From assembly GCF_019443085.1 (NCBI RefSeq), contig NZ_JAHZIL010000002.1, positions 248,001-312,000 of the forward strand: 64,000 bases of DNA. Reading direction: 5' to 3'. The notes beneath the pieces are model-generated. The model was not told the DNA's origin and made no database searches. It saw nothing but the letters and a program-made list of their open reading frames with translations. Numbering within the stretch: position 1 is the first letter of the stretch; the number at the start of each line of letters is the position of its first letter. Shown here piece by piece: positions 7,953-16,700 of this stretch. The position numbers were made by a program, and so were the translations under genes. Origin of the DNA: Marinobacter sp. F4218 (lineage in GTDB: Bacteria > Pseudomonadota > Gammaproteobacteria > Pseudomonadales > Oleiphilaceae).

Positions 7953-9242
7953 ATGAAGGATATTGAATTTGAAGAAATGAAGCGTGCCCAAGAAAGCTTT
8001 CATGATAGAGCGATGAAAATACCTGGCGTACATGGGACAAGTATTGGCCTAAAAATGACCAATAATGAACTCACGGACAAGTTTGCAATTTGTATTCATG
8101 TGCTGAAAAAAAAGGAATTTAATAAGATACCGGAACAAGACAGAATCCCAGAGAAAATCAATGGTTTTTTAACCGATGTTATTGAGCATGGCCAGATAAA
8201 ACCATGCGTAGATGGGGAAAAATATAGACCTTTACAAGGTGGAACACAGATCACGACTGGGGTACCTGCTGGATTTCCAACATTTAAATTTGGCACATTA
8301 GGCTGTTTTGTTAGGGATATCGAAACAGGTACAGTGCTCGGACTTTCAAATCAGCATGTATTAGAAAAAGAGATGTATGTGGTGGGCCAACCAACGGCAG
8401 TTTTTGAAGAAATCGGTTTGGTAGTTCGTCTGGTAAAAAATGAAAAAGTAGATGCTGGCCTTACTACGATATCATACAGTGATATAAAATATAAAAACTC
8501 TATTATAGATATCGGTTATGTTAAGGGTTCACGCAACGTACTCCGTAGCCAGTTTCCCTTTAATGTCAGAAAACGAGGTAGAACAACGAAACTCACTAAA
8601 GGGAAAATCACTCATATTATGTCAGGAATAACTGAAGACGGATTGACATATTTCGATCAATTATTCATCCAGCCAGACCCAGGAACAAAATTCATGGAGC
8701 AGGGTGATTCAGGCTCCGCATTAGTCGATGACAATACACATGTAGTTGGGCTTTGCTGGGGAGCGACAAAAGAGGGTTGTGGAGTCGCAAATCAAATCAA
8801 AGATGTCCTAGAGGAATTAAATGTTGAAGTTTTAACTTCTGGCATGAAGATTAAAAAATACCCAAAATACAACGCTGGAATCCTCAGGAAATTTGAACTT
8901 CTGCTCACACGAGGTACAGGAGGAAAAAAATACTGGGACACGTATAAACATTTTGAAGATGAAATCCGGCATATGTTCCACTCAATACCAGAACTACATA
9001 TGATATGGTTAAAAATGCCTCATGCCGAAATAGTTGAAGAATTAGAAAAATCATTAAGCGACGAAAATTATTGCATCCCTGACCTTATAGGTAATACACC
9101 CACGAATACTATGTTTAATGAGTTTAACAAACATTTATCTAACAACACTAAGGAAATAAAACTCAAAAATTCTGCCTCCTCGTTTTGCGAGTTAATTAAA
9201 AATAATATCGGCAAGAATTTGCGAGACGTGCTTGATGAATGA
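7953..9242 (+). CDS. Trypsin-fold serine protease with uncharacterised helical C-terminal domain
   Basis: A protein of 429 residues starting at ATG 7953 after AAGGAAG. The middle is a chymotrypsin-type protease: His135 in LSNQHV, a candidate Asp167 in VDAGL, and nucleophile Ser253 in QGDSGSALV followed by VVGLCWG. The N-terminal 100 residues (IGLKMTN, ITTGVPAG) resemble the leader region of Nal1-like bacterial and plant proteases. There is no signal peptide, so it probably acts in the cytoplasm. Residues 290-429 are a helical region I do not recognise and could be a sensor or effector part. The gene is much more AT-rich than the core and is followed by a good attC-like site (9294-9349), so it looks like an acquired cassette. 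A role in defence is possible but not shown. Confidence 0.7.
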   Translation: MKDIEFEEMKRAQESFHDRAMKIPGVHGTSIGLKMTNNELTDKFAICIHVLKKKEFNKIPEQDRIPEKINGFLTDVIEHGQIKPCVDGEKYRPLQGGTQITTGVPAGFPTFKFGTLGCFVRDIETGTVLGLSNQHVLEKEMYVVGQPTAVFEEIGLVVRLVKNEKVDAGLTTISYSDIKYKNSIIDIGYVKGSRNVLRSQFPFNVRKRGRTTKLTKGKITHIMSGITEDGLTYFDQLFIQPDPGTKFMEQGDSGSALVDDNTHVVGLCWGATKEGCGVANQIKDVLEELNVEVLTSGMKIKKYPKYNAGILRKFELLLTRGTGGKKYWDTYKHFEDEIRHMFHSIPELHMIWLKMPHAEIVEELEKSLSDENYCIPDLIGNTPTNTMFNEFNKHLSNNTKEIKLKNSASSFCELIKNNIGKNLRDVLDE

Positions 9243-9293
9243 CATCAGAGCTGGGCGCCGGGGCTCTTGCACTATGGCTCTTTTTAAAGTGAG

Positions 9294-9349
9294 GCATTAC
9301 AAGATACTTCAACCGACCGCTGACGCGCCGGTTGATTAAGGCGTTATTC
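9294..9349 (+). repeat. attC-like site after the protease gene (best preserved)
   Basis: Begins GCATTACAAG and ends GGCGTTATTC. Inside, TCAACCG (9309-9315) pairs perfectly with CGGTTGA (9329-9335). The order, spacing and 56-base length match typical integron attC sites (TAACAAG ... TTCAA ... GGCGTTAT). Confidence 0.5.
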
Positions 9350-9357
9350 TCGAACCT

Positions 9358-9376
9358 CAATGTTCGCTTTGCGGCC
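9358..9376 (+). repeat. Dispersed repeat copy 4
   Basis: CAATGTTCGCTTTGCGGCC, starting nine bases after the attC-like site, the same arrangement as copies 1-3. Confidence 0.65.
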
Positions 9377-9431
9377 AGCCACGCCAGATGTAGTCAGCAA
9401 GCGTGACTGGAGCAATGTTTTGCGATTTCCG

Positions 9432-10619
9432 TCAGAATTTGTAGATAGCGCTGCCTTGAATGCGAGTCACGTCGCCCTCGCGATTATCGACTGCGGATCT
9501 GGAGGCTTGGGAAACTTCAATACCGTAAGTCAGTTTTGGCGTCGGCCTCCACATGTAGTTGAGGTGAACCAAGGTTCGCTCGCTGTCGAAAGCTGTACCA
9601 CCCGCTCCGTTTGAAAGGACAAGTCCGTCTTCTAAGGCGTCATCCCAATCCGCCTCGACATAGGAGTAGGCCAGGTTGATGGTGCCAGGCCCGACATCCT
9701 GGCTAATACCAAGGGTGCCGCCCCAAGAAAAGACAGTTTCAAGGTCGTTCCCAGCGCGATAAGCGGCGGGTGCGGGATTGAGTTTCATGTACGCACCAAT
9801 ACCGTCTCCTCCTGTGATTTGACCACGCAACGTGGTGCCAGGTGTCACATTCACACTTCCGGCAAGATACGCGCCCCATCCAATCACCGAGTCATCAACG
9901 GTGCCATCATCGAGTGCGACCTCTCTCACCACAGCCGCTGCTGAGTATTTCGCGGTATCAAGGCGCGATTCATAGCGCATTGTCAAATCTGGCAGGCTGT
10001 CCTTGCGATCAACATCGGTGCCTGCGATTGAACTCCCTCCTACCACTGCACTGTAGCCGCCATCGAAGGAGGCTCCCGAAACAGCACCGTTAGGGTCTTC
10101 CAGCGCAACATGGAAGTTCTTCCAGCTATAACGCAGTTGCGCCTGCCGGAGAGTCGCGTCGCGGCCGATTGGACCGGTGAAGTCCAGAGTCGGTGTGGTG
10201 CCCGCGAAGGTATGGAAGTTGGTCCAGGTCTGGCCAGCGGTCACGCCGTTCCACGAGCCATAAGCCTGGCGCATTCGGAACCCGCCGAAAAAGAAGTCGC
10301 CTTCAATATTGATCACGAGATCGCCCTGATCAGTGGGCGTGCGAGTTTTCACTCCCAGTCGTGACTCATTGGCGTGCAGGTCTGTGTGGCCGCTGGTGGT
10401 GGGGCCATCAAGAGCAATGTTATTGAATTTGACGAACTCGCCCAGGCCGTTTGTGCCTGCGCGGATATCGCCAATATCGTAGAGCACGTCGAGCTTTGCA
10501 TAACCGTACAGTGAGACGGTCGAATCTCCTGCTTCGAAATCCACCGCCGAGGCCTGTGCGGAAAGGGTTAGCGCCGAAGCCAGTACTCCAGCGTTAGTGA
10601 GTTTCTTAGAAAACATCAT
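9432..10619 (-). CDS. DcaP-like outer-membrane porin
   Basis: 395 residues. A cleavable signal peptide ends near AQASA, followed by LYGYAKLDVLYDIGD, the opening strand typical of DcaP-type trimeric porins, and repeated amphipathic strands throughout. The last residues are IYKF, a terminal aromatic as needed for Bam-dependent insertion. These porins admit small organic anions, often dicarboxylates. It is the last gene of the minus-strand aldolase-TRAP locus (about 270 bases after the permease gene), which fits a role in letting the same substrate across the outer membrane. The pore specificity is inferred only from context. Confidence 0.8.
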   Translation of the reverse strand: MMFSKKLTNAGVLASALTLSAQASAVDFEAGDSTVSLYGYAKLDVLYDIGDIRAGTNGLGEFVKFNNIALDGPTTSGHTDLHANESRLGVKTRTPTDQGDLVINIEGDFFFGGFRMRQAYGSWNGVTAGQTWTNFHTFAGTTPTLDFTGPIGRDATLRQAQLRYSWKNFHVALEDPNGAVSGASFDGGYSAVVGGSSIAGTDVDRKDSLPDLTMRYESRLDTAKYSAAAVVREVALDDGTVDDSVIGWGAYLAGSVNVTPGTTLRGQITGGDGIGAYMKLNPAPAAYRAGNDLETVFSWGGTLGISQDVGPGTINLAYSYVEADWDDALEDGLVLSNGAGGTAFDSERTLVHLNYMWRPTPKLTYGIEVSQASRSAVDNREGDVTRIQGSAIYKF

Positions 10620-10888
10620 GTCGTATTCCTCTTGTATATTGTTGTTAAATGGGCGTCTTTGTTTTCTTAGGGTTTGATTTCATTGAAGAAGTAAAAGTCT
10701 ATTTTTATGATCTGAGCTCCCTTGGAGTTGGTCAGTTCGGCTTATTTCCGGACGCAGGAAACCGCTCCTGCCATCCCGAAAGAGGAGAAGTCTTATTGCT
10801 GTGAGGCGTGATAGGTTATGTGCCGGAAAATCAGGGTTTGCTTCGTAAGATGCTGCTGATTTCCGGCTTCGGAACGCTAGAACATAAG

Positions 10889-12793
10889 CTATTCCATGGA
10901 GTTGGTTATAGCTGTAGTGTGGCCGCGCCTGAATCGCGAAAGGCATGCGACAACGCCGATCAACGCCCAGCCTGAGATCAGGCCAGCACCCCAGACGACA
11001 GAGCCTGACGGTGATATGACCGCCGCGAAGCCAGCGAGGCCGATCGCTGTGCGCATTGCCCAGCCCAGCGGTCGTCCAGCCCAGCCGCCGAATGCAACAG
11101 CCCAAAGTGCGGTAGCCAAGAGCAGGGCCATGGCACTGAAAGCTATGTGGATCGCACTGCCTTGTGCCAGCACTCCTAAATCGAATACGAAGGCAAATGG
11201 TACAAAGAAGGCGACGAGGCTAAGGCCAAAGGCTGACAGGCTAGTCTTCATGGCAGAGGCCTGGCCCACGCCAGCGGCGGCAAAGGAGGCCAGCGCCACC
11301 GGTGGCGTTACCATTGACAGCACGCAGTAGTAGAAAACGAAAAAGTGTGCAGCGAGCGATGGAATCCCCAAATCTTCAATTGCGGGAACAAACAGCACGG
11401 CGCCGATGATGTAGGCCGCAACGGTAGGCAAACCCATGCCCATAATGATGCACCCCACCATGGCCACCATCAGCGAGGCGTAAATTGAACCTTCGCTAAG
11501 CGATAGCAGGGAACCTGCAAACTTTAGCGCAAGGTTTGACTGCACTGCGACAGCGATAACAATTCCGATAGCAGCGATTGGTACGGCTACCTCAGCGGCT
11601 TGACGGGGGGCTTCTCGCAGGGCCTGCATTATTTCTTTTGTACCGATACGAGTGGAACGGCGCAGGAATGGCACGATCAGACAGGTGACGGCAGCAATAA
11701 CTGCGGAATACGAGGCCGAATAACCGGAAACCAGTAAAAATATTAGCACCAGCAGAGGTGCGATAAGGTGAAGGCGCGGCGCTATGGCCGGAGTCTGGTT
11801 TACTTCTTCGTCTGATAAGGGACGCACGCCTCCGCGGCGGGCAGTCAGGTCTACCACTAATAACAGCGCAAGGTAGAATGCGATTGCTGGGATCAGCCCT
11901 GCCAGAGCCACTTGTGTATAAGGAATGCCCAGAAATTCGGCCATTATAAAAGCAGCCACACCCATAACCGGTGGCATTAATTGCCCACCCGTTGAGGCGA
12001 TGGCCTCGATCCCCGCAGCCCGGTGGCCAGGCACCCCAGTGCGTTTCATCAATGGAATGGTGAAAACACCGGTCGATACAACATTCGATACCGCTGATCC
12101 GGAAATGGATCCCATCAGAGAAGATCCTATAATCGCAGCTTTGGCGGTCCCGCCAGTTGCGCGGCCTGTAGCGCGAATTGCGAGATCGATGAAGAGTTGA
12201 CCACCACCTACTGCGGCATAGAAGGCGCCGAACAGGATGAAGTAGAAGATGAAGCTGACCGACGTCGACGTGGTAATGCCAAGAATACCTGCTGTGGTCA
12301 TTGATGATATTTCGACAGCAGACTCAATTCCGAAGCCTCGAAAATTCAGCCAGCCCGGAAGAATGTCACCCCAAAAGGCATAGGCAATGAAGGCGAGCAA
12401 TACCCAGACCAGGATCCATCCGACTGCACGCCGGGCTCCCTCTAGAAGTAGGAAGACGAGGAGGACGCCGAAAATTAAATCGACGAGATAAACGGGAGAG
12501 ACGTTCTCCATCCGTGTTGTCAGCCGCTCAAACCCGATAAGGTAATAGCCCAGCACCGCCGCGGCAGCCAATACCAGTGTGGTGTCAATTGCTACGCGGG
12601 ACCAACGTGGAAGCCAAGGAGTTTTCAGGGGGCGGTAGAGAAATAGCAATATCAATGCTGTAGAAAGGTGGATGGGCCTTTCAATCAGCGCTTGCTGGGG
12701 TGAAAAGAGTAGCCAAACCTGAAAGGCAATGAAGGACACACCGATCAGAAAGGCAAGGACCTGTATGGGATGATAAGTGGTAAGACCGCGCAT
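10889..12793 (-). CDS. TRAP transporter permease, fused small and large subunits (TAXI type)
   Basis: 634 residues, mostly membrane helices. The N-terminal part (about residues 1-170) corresponds to the four-helix DctQ-like small subunit and the rest to the 12-helix DctM-like subunit, with family landmarks GSSLMGSISGSAVSNV and PPVMGVAAFIMAEFLGIPY. Fused DctQM proteins pair with TAXI binding proteins, one of which is encoded directly upstream. It imports an organic acid using an ion gradient. ATG 12793 follows AAGGGAGGAG, a strong ribosome site. The substrate is likely a sugar acid or oxo-acid given the neighbouring aldolase, by inference. Confidence 0.9.
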   Translation of the reverse strand: MRGLTTYHPIQVLAFLIGVSFIAFQVWLLFSPQQALIERPIHLSTALILLFLYRPLKTPWLPRWSRVAIDTTLVLAAAAVLGYYLIGFERLTTRMENVSPVYLVDLIFGVLLVFLLLEGARRAVGWILVWVLLAFIAYAFWGDILPGWLNFRGFGIESAVEISSMTTAGILGITTSTSVSFIFYFILFGAFYAAVGGGQLFIDLAIRATGRATGGTAKAAIIGSSLMGSISGSAVSNVVSTGVFTIPLMKRTGVPGHRAAGIEAIASTGGQLMPPVMGVAAFIMAEFLGIPYTQVALAGLIPAIAFYLALLLVVDLTARRGGVRPLSDEEVNQTPAIAPRLHLIAPLLVLIFLLVSGYSASYSAVIAAVTCLIVPFLRRSTRIGTKEIMQALREAPRQAAEVAVPIAAIGIVIAVAVQSNLALKFAGSLLSLSEGSIYASLMVAMVGCIIMGMGLPTVAAYIIGAVLFVPAIEDLGIPSLAAHFFVFYYCVLSMVTPPVALASFAAAGVGQASAMKTSLSAFGLSLVAFFVPFAFVFDLGVLAQGSAIHIAFSAMALLLATALWAVAFGGWAGRPLGWAMRTAIGLAGFAAVISPSGSVVWGAGLISGWALIGVVACLSRFRRGHTTAITNSME

Positions 12794-12877
12794 GGTCTCC
12801 TCCCTTAAGAGCGTATCGAAAATCCCGGGGGTTAAAAAAGGCCTCGCCGCAAAGTAGATGCCAACGAGGCAAAGCGC

Positions 12878-13876
12878 TTACAGAAGCCCAGCTTCTCGGT
12901 AGTACCGAAGCGCCCCGGGGTGGAGATCTATCCCGATATTTTTGGGGTTCATTGCCTGCGACGGATCGAAAGTCGACCAGGCTCCATGCGAGGACTTAAG
13001 CTCATCCGCGTGCTCAATGATGACTTTGGTAATCTGATACGCGGTCTCTTCGTCAAGTTCAGCATTGGCGATCAGTACTGTGCCCAGATTGGCCCCAACA
13101 GTCTCTTGTTCCTGACCTTCGAACCAAGGGCCGTAGTAGCCTCCAGTCAGCCCGTTGCGCTCTAGAAGTTCTACGCTCTCCTGCGGTAAATCAAGGAAGT
13201 CGACCTCGCTTGTAAGAGCCACTTCGGTAATCGCTGGGTGGCCTTTAATCATCGTGTCGATGTAGATGTCGGCATTGCCATTGCGCATTTGGTCCGCTAC
13301 TTGACTGGTGCCCACTTGAATCACGTCACCGCCGTTGCTTTTGATTTCATCAACGCTGGTACCAAGGCTCTCAAAGATCATCTCGGCTGCCGGCACAGCG
13401 GACGAGCCCACAGGTTTCATCAGAACGCGCACAGGCTTATCTGATTGCAGGATTTCCTTGAGATCGCTGGTCCCGCGCTCCCGAAGAAACTCTTCACGGG
13501 CAATGACTCCGATATAGACCGAGTTCAGACCTCCAACGAGTGCTCGGATATCCGGTGCCGCCATTCCGTTGTATATATCCGATCCTTGTGAGGCCCAGAC
13601 GGCCGTAGCGACGTTCGAAAGGGCAATTTCAGCTTTTCCGCCTTGGACAACCATGGGGTTGGAAAAGCCGCCACCGCGAGCGATGATTTCAACGGAGTTA
13701 TCGCCGAAAATCGGCTCGATGAGCCGCTCAAGTGTGGCTGCGAAGACATACCAGGATGAACCCTCGCGCATCGCACCAATTCGAATGTCTTGGGCAAAGG
13801 CTGGCGCGGTTGTGAGTGCAATTACAGTTGTTGCCAGCAAGATCTGGCGAAGTTTTCTCATGAAGTTAATTGGCAT
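12878..13876 (-). CDS. TAXI family TRAP transporter solute-binding protein
   Basis: 332 residues with a signal peptide ending at APAFAQ, then IRIGAMREGSSWYVFAATLERLI, typical of TAXI receptors that capture substrate in the periplasm. SNVATAVWASQG and ALVGGLNSVYIGVIAREE are further family landmarks. It starts at ATG 13876 after GGAGAAAAAC; an internal ATG at 13861 is possible. The permease gene follows after about 85 bases and the aldolase gene precedes it, so the three are probably co-transcribed. It likely governs substrate recognition for the transporter. Confidence 0.9.
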   Translation of the reverse strand: MPINFMRKLRQILLATTVIALTTAPAFAQDIRIGAMREGSSWYVFAATLERLIEPIFGDNSVEIIARGGGFSNPMVVQGGKAEIALSNVATAVWASQGSDIYNGMAAPDIRALVGGLNSVYIGVIAREEFLRERGTSDLKEILQSDKPVRVLMKPVGSSAVPAAEMIFESLGTSVDEIKSNGGDVIQVGTSQVADQMRNGNADIYIDTMIKGHPAITEVALTSEVDFLDLPQESVELLERNGLTGGYYGPWFEGQEQETVGANLGTVLIANAELDEETAYQITKVIIEHADELKSSHGAWSTFDPSQAMNPKNIGIDLHPGALRYYREAGLL

Positions 13877-13897
13877 TGTTTTTCTCCTTGAGATTGT

Positions 13898-13915
13898 CCC
13901 CCGCGCAAGCGGGGG
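13898..13915 (-). promoter_or_regulatory. Intercistronic GC hairpin between aldolase and binding-protein genes
   Basis: CCCCCGC, loop GCAA, GCGGGGG: seven perfect GC pairs with a stable tetraloop and no T-tract. It lies just before the binding-protein ribosome site. Such hairpins can protect the 5' end of a processed mRNA and raise expression of the binding protein relative to its neighbours; that role is inferred. Confidence 0.5.
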
Positions 13916-13927
13916 AAGGAAAATTAT

Positions 13928-14860
13928 TTAGGCAAGTCCCTCGACTCGGGCGATACCCGCAGCCTCGAAAGCGGCCTCAATTTCACGCTCGGCGGCATCT
14001 CCCAGCGGCTTGAGAGGCTCTCGAACTGTTGCATGATCCAGCAAGCCACGGTAACGAAGACCAATTTTTAGTGCGACGGTCCCTTCCATGTGCGACCCAC
14101 GGTGGTAGACGGCACGGGTAACTGGCAACAACCGCTCGAAGACCTGACGAGCGGATGTGTAATCCTGCGCCTTACCAGCCTTGATTAACTCAATCAGCAA
14201 CTCGGGGGCAATGTTTCCATAACCGACGAGCAGACCATCTACATCGAACATGGTTGGTAGCAGCCATTCGTCGTGGCATGACAGAACCTGAAGATCTGGC
14301 TGTGCTTCCTTGAGGGCCGGGATTTCGGTATACCAACGTTTCATGTTCCGCACGCCATTCTTTGTAGCGACGACACCCTCTTGGGCTGCGATTTCGAGCT
14401 GCGTATCCAAGTCATAGGAGGCCTTGGTGGCATCCGGATACTGGAACAGGATGCACTGCAAACCCGAGTTTTCATAAATCGCTTTGTAGCGATCCTGAGG
14501 TGCGCCTTTCTGAAAGCCGAAGCGCAACCAGCCATGGTTCGGATAAACCAAAGCGCCTGTGGCGCCTGCGTCCTTACATTTCCTGGCTTCATCCGCAGCG
14601 ACCTTGGTTCCCTCGCCAGTGATGCCGGCAATAATCGGGATATCCACGGCATCTGCATAGGCGCGGATCAACTCCAGACGCTCATCTTCGGTCAGGAAGG
14701 TACCCTCACCAGCATGGCCGAGGATGACCAGCGATTTCACATCGTCAAAGGTCGCCAGCCATTTGGCGATTCGAACGTTGGCTTCGAAATCAATACTGCC
14801 GTCACGGTTAAAGGCAGTAACTGGAGCCGGGGACAGACCGTGAAGATTCATTGGATTCAT
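13928..14860 (-). CDS. DapA-family (dihydrodipicolinate synthase-like) aldolase/dehydratase
   Basis: 310 residues of the class I, Schiff-base TIM-barrel family. The catalytic Lys is in VVATKNG and the conserved Tyr in FQYP; the substrate-carboxylate loop reads GHAGEGTFL instead of the usual GTTGE, which argues against true DapA. Members in such loci split or dehydrate oxo-sugar acids. It is the first gene of the minus-strand operon with the TRAP transporter and porin, and it faces the LacI-type regulator across a palindromic operator. I infer a catabolic aldolase or dehydratase for the transported acid; the exact reaction is unknown. Confidence 0.8.
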   Translation of the reverse strand: MNPMNLHGLSPAPVTAFNRDGSIDFEANVRIAKWLATFDDVKSLVILGHAGEGTFLTEDERLELIRAYADAVDIPIIAGITGEGTKVAADEARKCKDAGATGALVYPNHGWLRFGFQKGAPQDRYKAIYENSGLQCILFQYPDATKASYDLDTQLEIAAQEGVVATKNGVRNMKRWYTEIPALKEAQPDLQVLSCHDEWLLPTMFDVDGLLVGYGNIAPELLIELIKAGKAQDYTSARQVFERLLPVTRAVYHRGSHMEGTVALKIGLRYRGLLDHATVREPLKPLGDAAEREIEAAFEAAGIARVEGLA

Positions 14861-14888
14861 AATAAACTCTCCTTCGTGTAAGATATAT

Positions 14889-14911
14889 GGAACGTTTCCG
14901 GGAACGTTCCC
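14889..14911. promoter_or_regulatory. Tandem LacI-type operator
   Basis: Two abutting palindromes with the CG-centred core of LacI/GalR operators: GGAACGTTTCC (14889-14899) and GGGAACGTTCCC (14900-14911). They lie about 30 bases before the aldolase start and 67 bases before the regulator start, placed to control both divergent promoters. Binding by the adjacent regulator is inferred from position and symmetry. Confidence 0.7.
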
Positions 14912-14977
14912 AAGATTGCACCAGATAATGCCTTTGTCAAGTAAAAATGATGGGGCGCCAGTGTGAGGAGTTGAAAA

Positions 14978-16054
14978 ATGGCGGATAAAGAGTGGGCACG
15001 CAAATCATCCGAGCGCGTCACCATATTGGATATTGCCCGCGCTGCCGGGGTATCAAAATCGAGTGTTTCCAGGTTCCTGGATGAGCGACTTCCAGCGTCG
15101 AATAGCGAGAAGGCCCGGAGGGTTCGACGGATTGCAGAAGAGCTTGGGTATATGCGTGACGCCTCTGCCGCAAATTTGCGCCGCGGTAAAACCGGCTTGA
15201 TCGGCGTTATCGTACCGCGCCTCACCGATACGGTTATGGCGATGCTTTACGAATCCCTTCAGCGTGCAGCGGCTCGCTTGGGGCATTTCGTCATTGTCGC
15301 CACGACGGATGACACACCTGAGGCGGCTCGACGTGCTGCTGAAACGCTCTTGCGCAGGGGGGTAGATGGGCTCGTTCTTTCTATTGCGAGGACCGACGAC
15401 GAATTCATCGGCGAACTCGCGAACAGAGGTGTGCCCTACGTTCTTGCCCTACGAACTGATGGACAAAGCCGGTCTGCCGTCGGTGATGACAGACTAGGGG
15501 GCTATTTGGCGACTCGCCATCTCATCGATCTAGGCCATCGCAGAATCGGATTGATTGCGGGCCCGTCTTATGCATCGAGTGCATCCGGGCGCCAGGAAGG
15601 CTATCGAAAAGCAATGTCTGAAGCGGGGATAGATATTGATCCAGACTTGATCATCGAATCCACCTTCGGCATCGAATCGGGAAGTGATGCCGTTCGCAAG
15701 ATGATGCGCACTTCAAACCGGCCTTCCGCTATCTTTGCCGTCAATGACAACACCGCAATCGGTGCTTTGGCGGCGTTGAATGAACTGGGCCTGTCCGTGC
15801 CAGAGGATGTTTCATTGGTGGGCTATAATGACGTTCCGATTGTTTCAAAATTGCCTGTACCCCTCACCTCCGTACATGTTCCCTTCGACCAGATTGCGAC
15901 AGAGGCGCTCAATCTTCTCTTGGATGAGGAAGAAGAGCCTATAGAGCCGATTAGGCGAGTCACGCCTTCCCTCATCCCCCGTAAATCGTCCAGACAGATC
16001 AAACCAGATGGGGCGATCCCAATTCCGGGGAGGCATCGAAGCACCAAGAAATAG
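14978..16054 (+). CDS. LacI family transcriptional regulator
   Basis: 358 residues. The helix-turn-helix spans about residues 14-35 (VTILDIARAAGVSKSSVSRF), followed by the hinge helix and a periplasmic-binding-protein-like sensor domain (GLIGVIVPRLTDTVMAMLYE, then FAVNDNTAIGAL and VSLVGYNDVPI). It most likely represses the divergent aldolase-TRAP-porin genes through the tandem operator at 14889-14911 and is released by the substrate or its metabolite. The start ATG 14978 has a GAGGAG site. It is slightly longer at the C-terminus than typical members. Confidence 0.93.
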   Translation: MADKEWARKSSERVTILDIARAAGVSKSSVSRFLDERLPASNSEKARRVRRIAEELGYMRDASAANLRRGKTGLIGVIVPRLTDTVMAMLYESLQRAAARLGHFVIVATTDDTPEAARRAAETLLRRGVDGLVLSIARTDDEFIGELANRGVPYVLALRTDGQSRSAVGDDRLGGYLATRHLIDLGHRRIGLIAGPSYASSASGRQEGYRKAMSEAGIDIDPDLIIESTFGIESGSDAVRKMMRTSNRPSAIFAVNDNTAIGALAALNELGLSVPEDVSLVGYNDVPIVSKLPVPLTSVHVPFDQIATEALNLLLDEEEEPIEPIRRVTPSLIPRKSSRQIKPDGAIPIPGRHRSTKK

Positions 16055-16700
16055 CCAGCCTCGACCGAAGCCAGGCTGACTTTGGAGTTGAATGATGCTT
16101 TCAAGCCGGATTTTTCCGGCTCTGGGTGGGCCTTATGCGGGGTCAGGGTCACGACCTAAGCAGTGAGTATTGTTAACTGGATTAATTTAAAGTGACGCAG
16201 CTTTGCTAAAAACCATGGAAAGGGACTCCTTTTCTGCTATGTCCTTTGTGCAGCGCTCCAAATACGCCCCTCTTAATCGGCTTTATAGCCCCCTCTGAAT
16301 GTTCGCTTTGCGACCAGGGCATACTCCGGGCCCAGCTAAACAAAAGCGAACATTGGTAAGCCGTTGTAAAACCGCCGGTGGGTAACTCCCTCCGAAAAAC
16401 CGGCCCCATTCAGCATTGCGCTACCAGACGCCAATGGCGTTAGCGGCTGGCCAAAGGATTACCGGAAAAGGGTCGAAATTAACCGTAACCATCCGGTAAA
16501 GCCGTGTTCACGTGCTCCGGGGGTGCGATGTGGACAAACTTAAAATACGGTCCGAAATTAGTCGACCACTACATGGGTGGACTGGATAATAAACCATTGC
16601 CTAAATCAAAGCGGATAAGAGCTGCTGGCAGGTCGTGCCCAAAAACAACCGTGACCCCACTTTTCCGGGCCTTCTGGGAATTTCAAGCCGGGGGAAGTCC
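16055..16700. other. Gene-free stretch with hairpins and a palindromic repeat
   Basis: No credible gene. Just after the regulator stop codon, CAGCCT (16056-16061) pairs with AGGCTG (16073-16078). AGCCGGA (16104-16110) pairs with TCCGGCT (16115-16121) around a TTTT loop; neither is a classic terminator. The palindromic form of the dispersed repeat is at 16297-16354. Around 16420-16445 an imperfect hairpin ends in GGCGTTAGCG. Confidence 0.5.
16297..16354. repeat. Dispersed repeat copy 5, palindromic form
   Basis: GAATGTTCGCTTTGCGACC (16297-16315) is followed by an inverted partial copy; AATGTTCGCTTT (16298-16309) pairs perfectly with AAAGCGAACATT (16343-16354). The inverted arm is preceded by GCTAAAC, as in the copy at 19.9 kb (TCTAAAC), so the whole 58-base unit is conserved. 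Confidence 0.7.
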
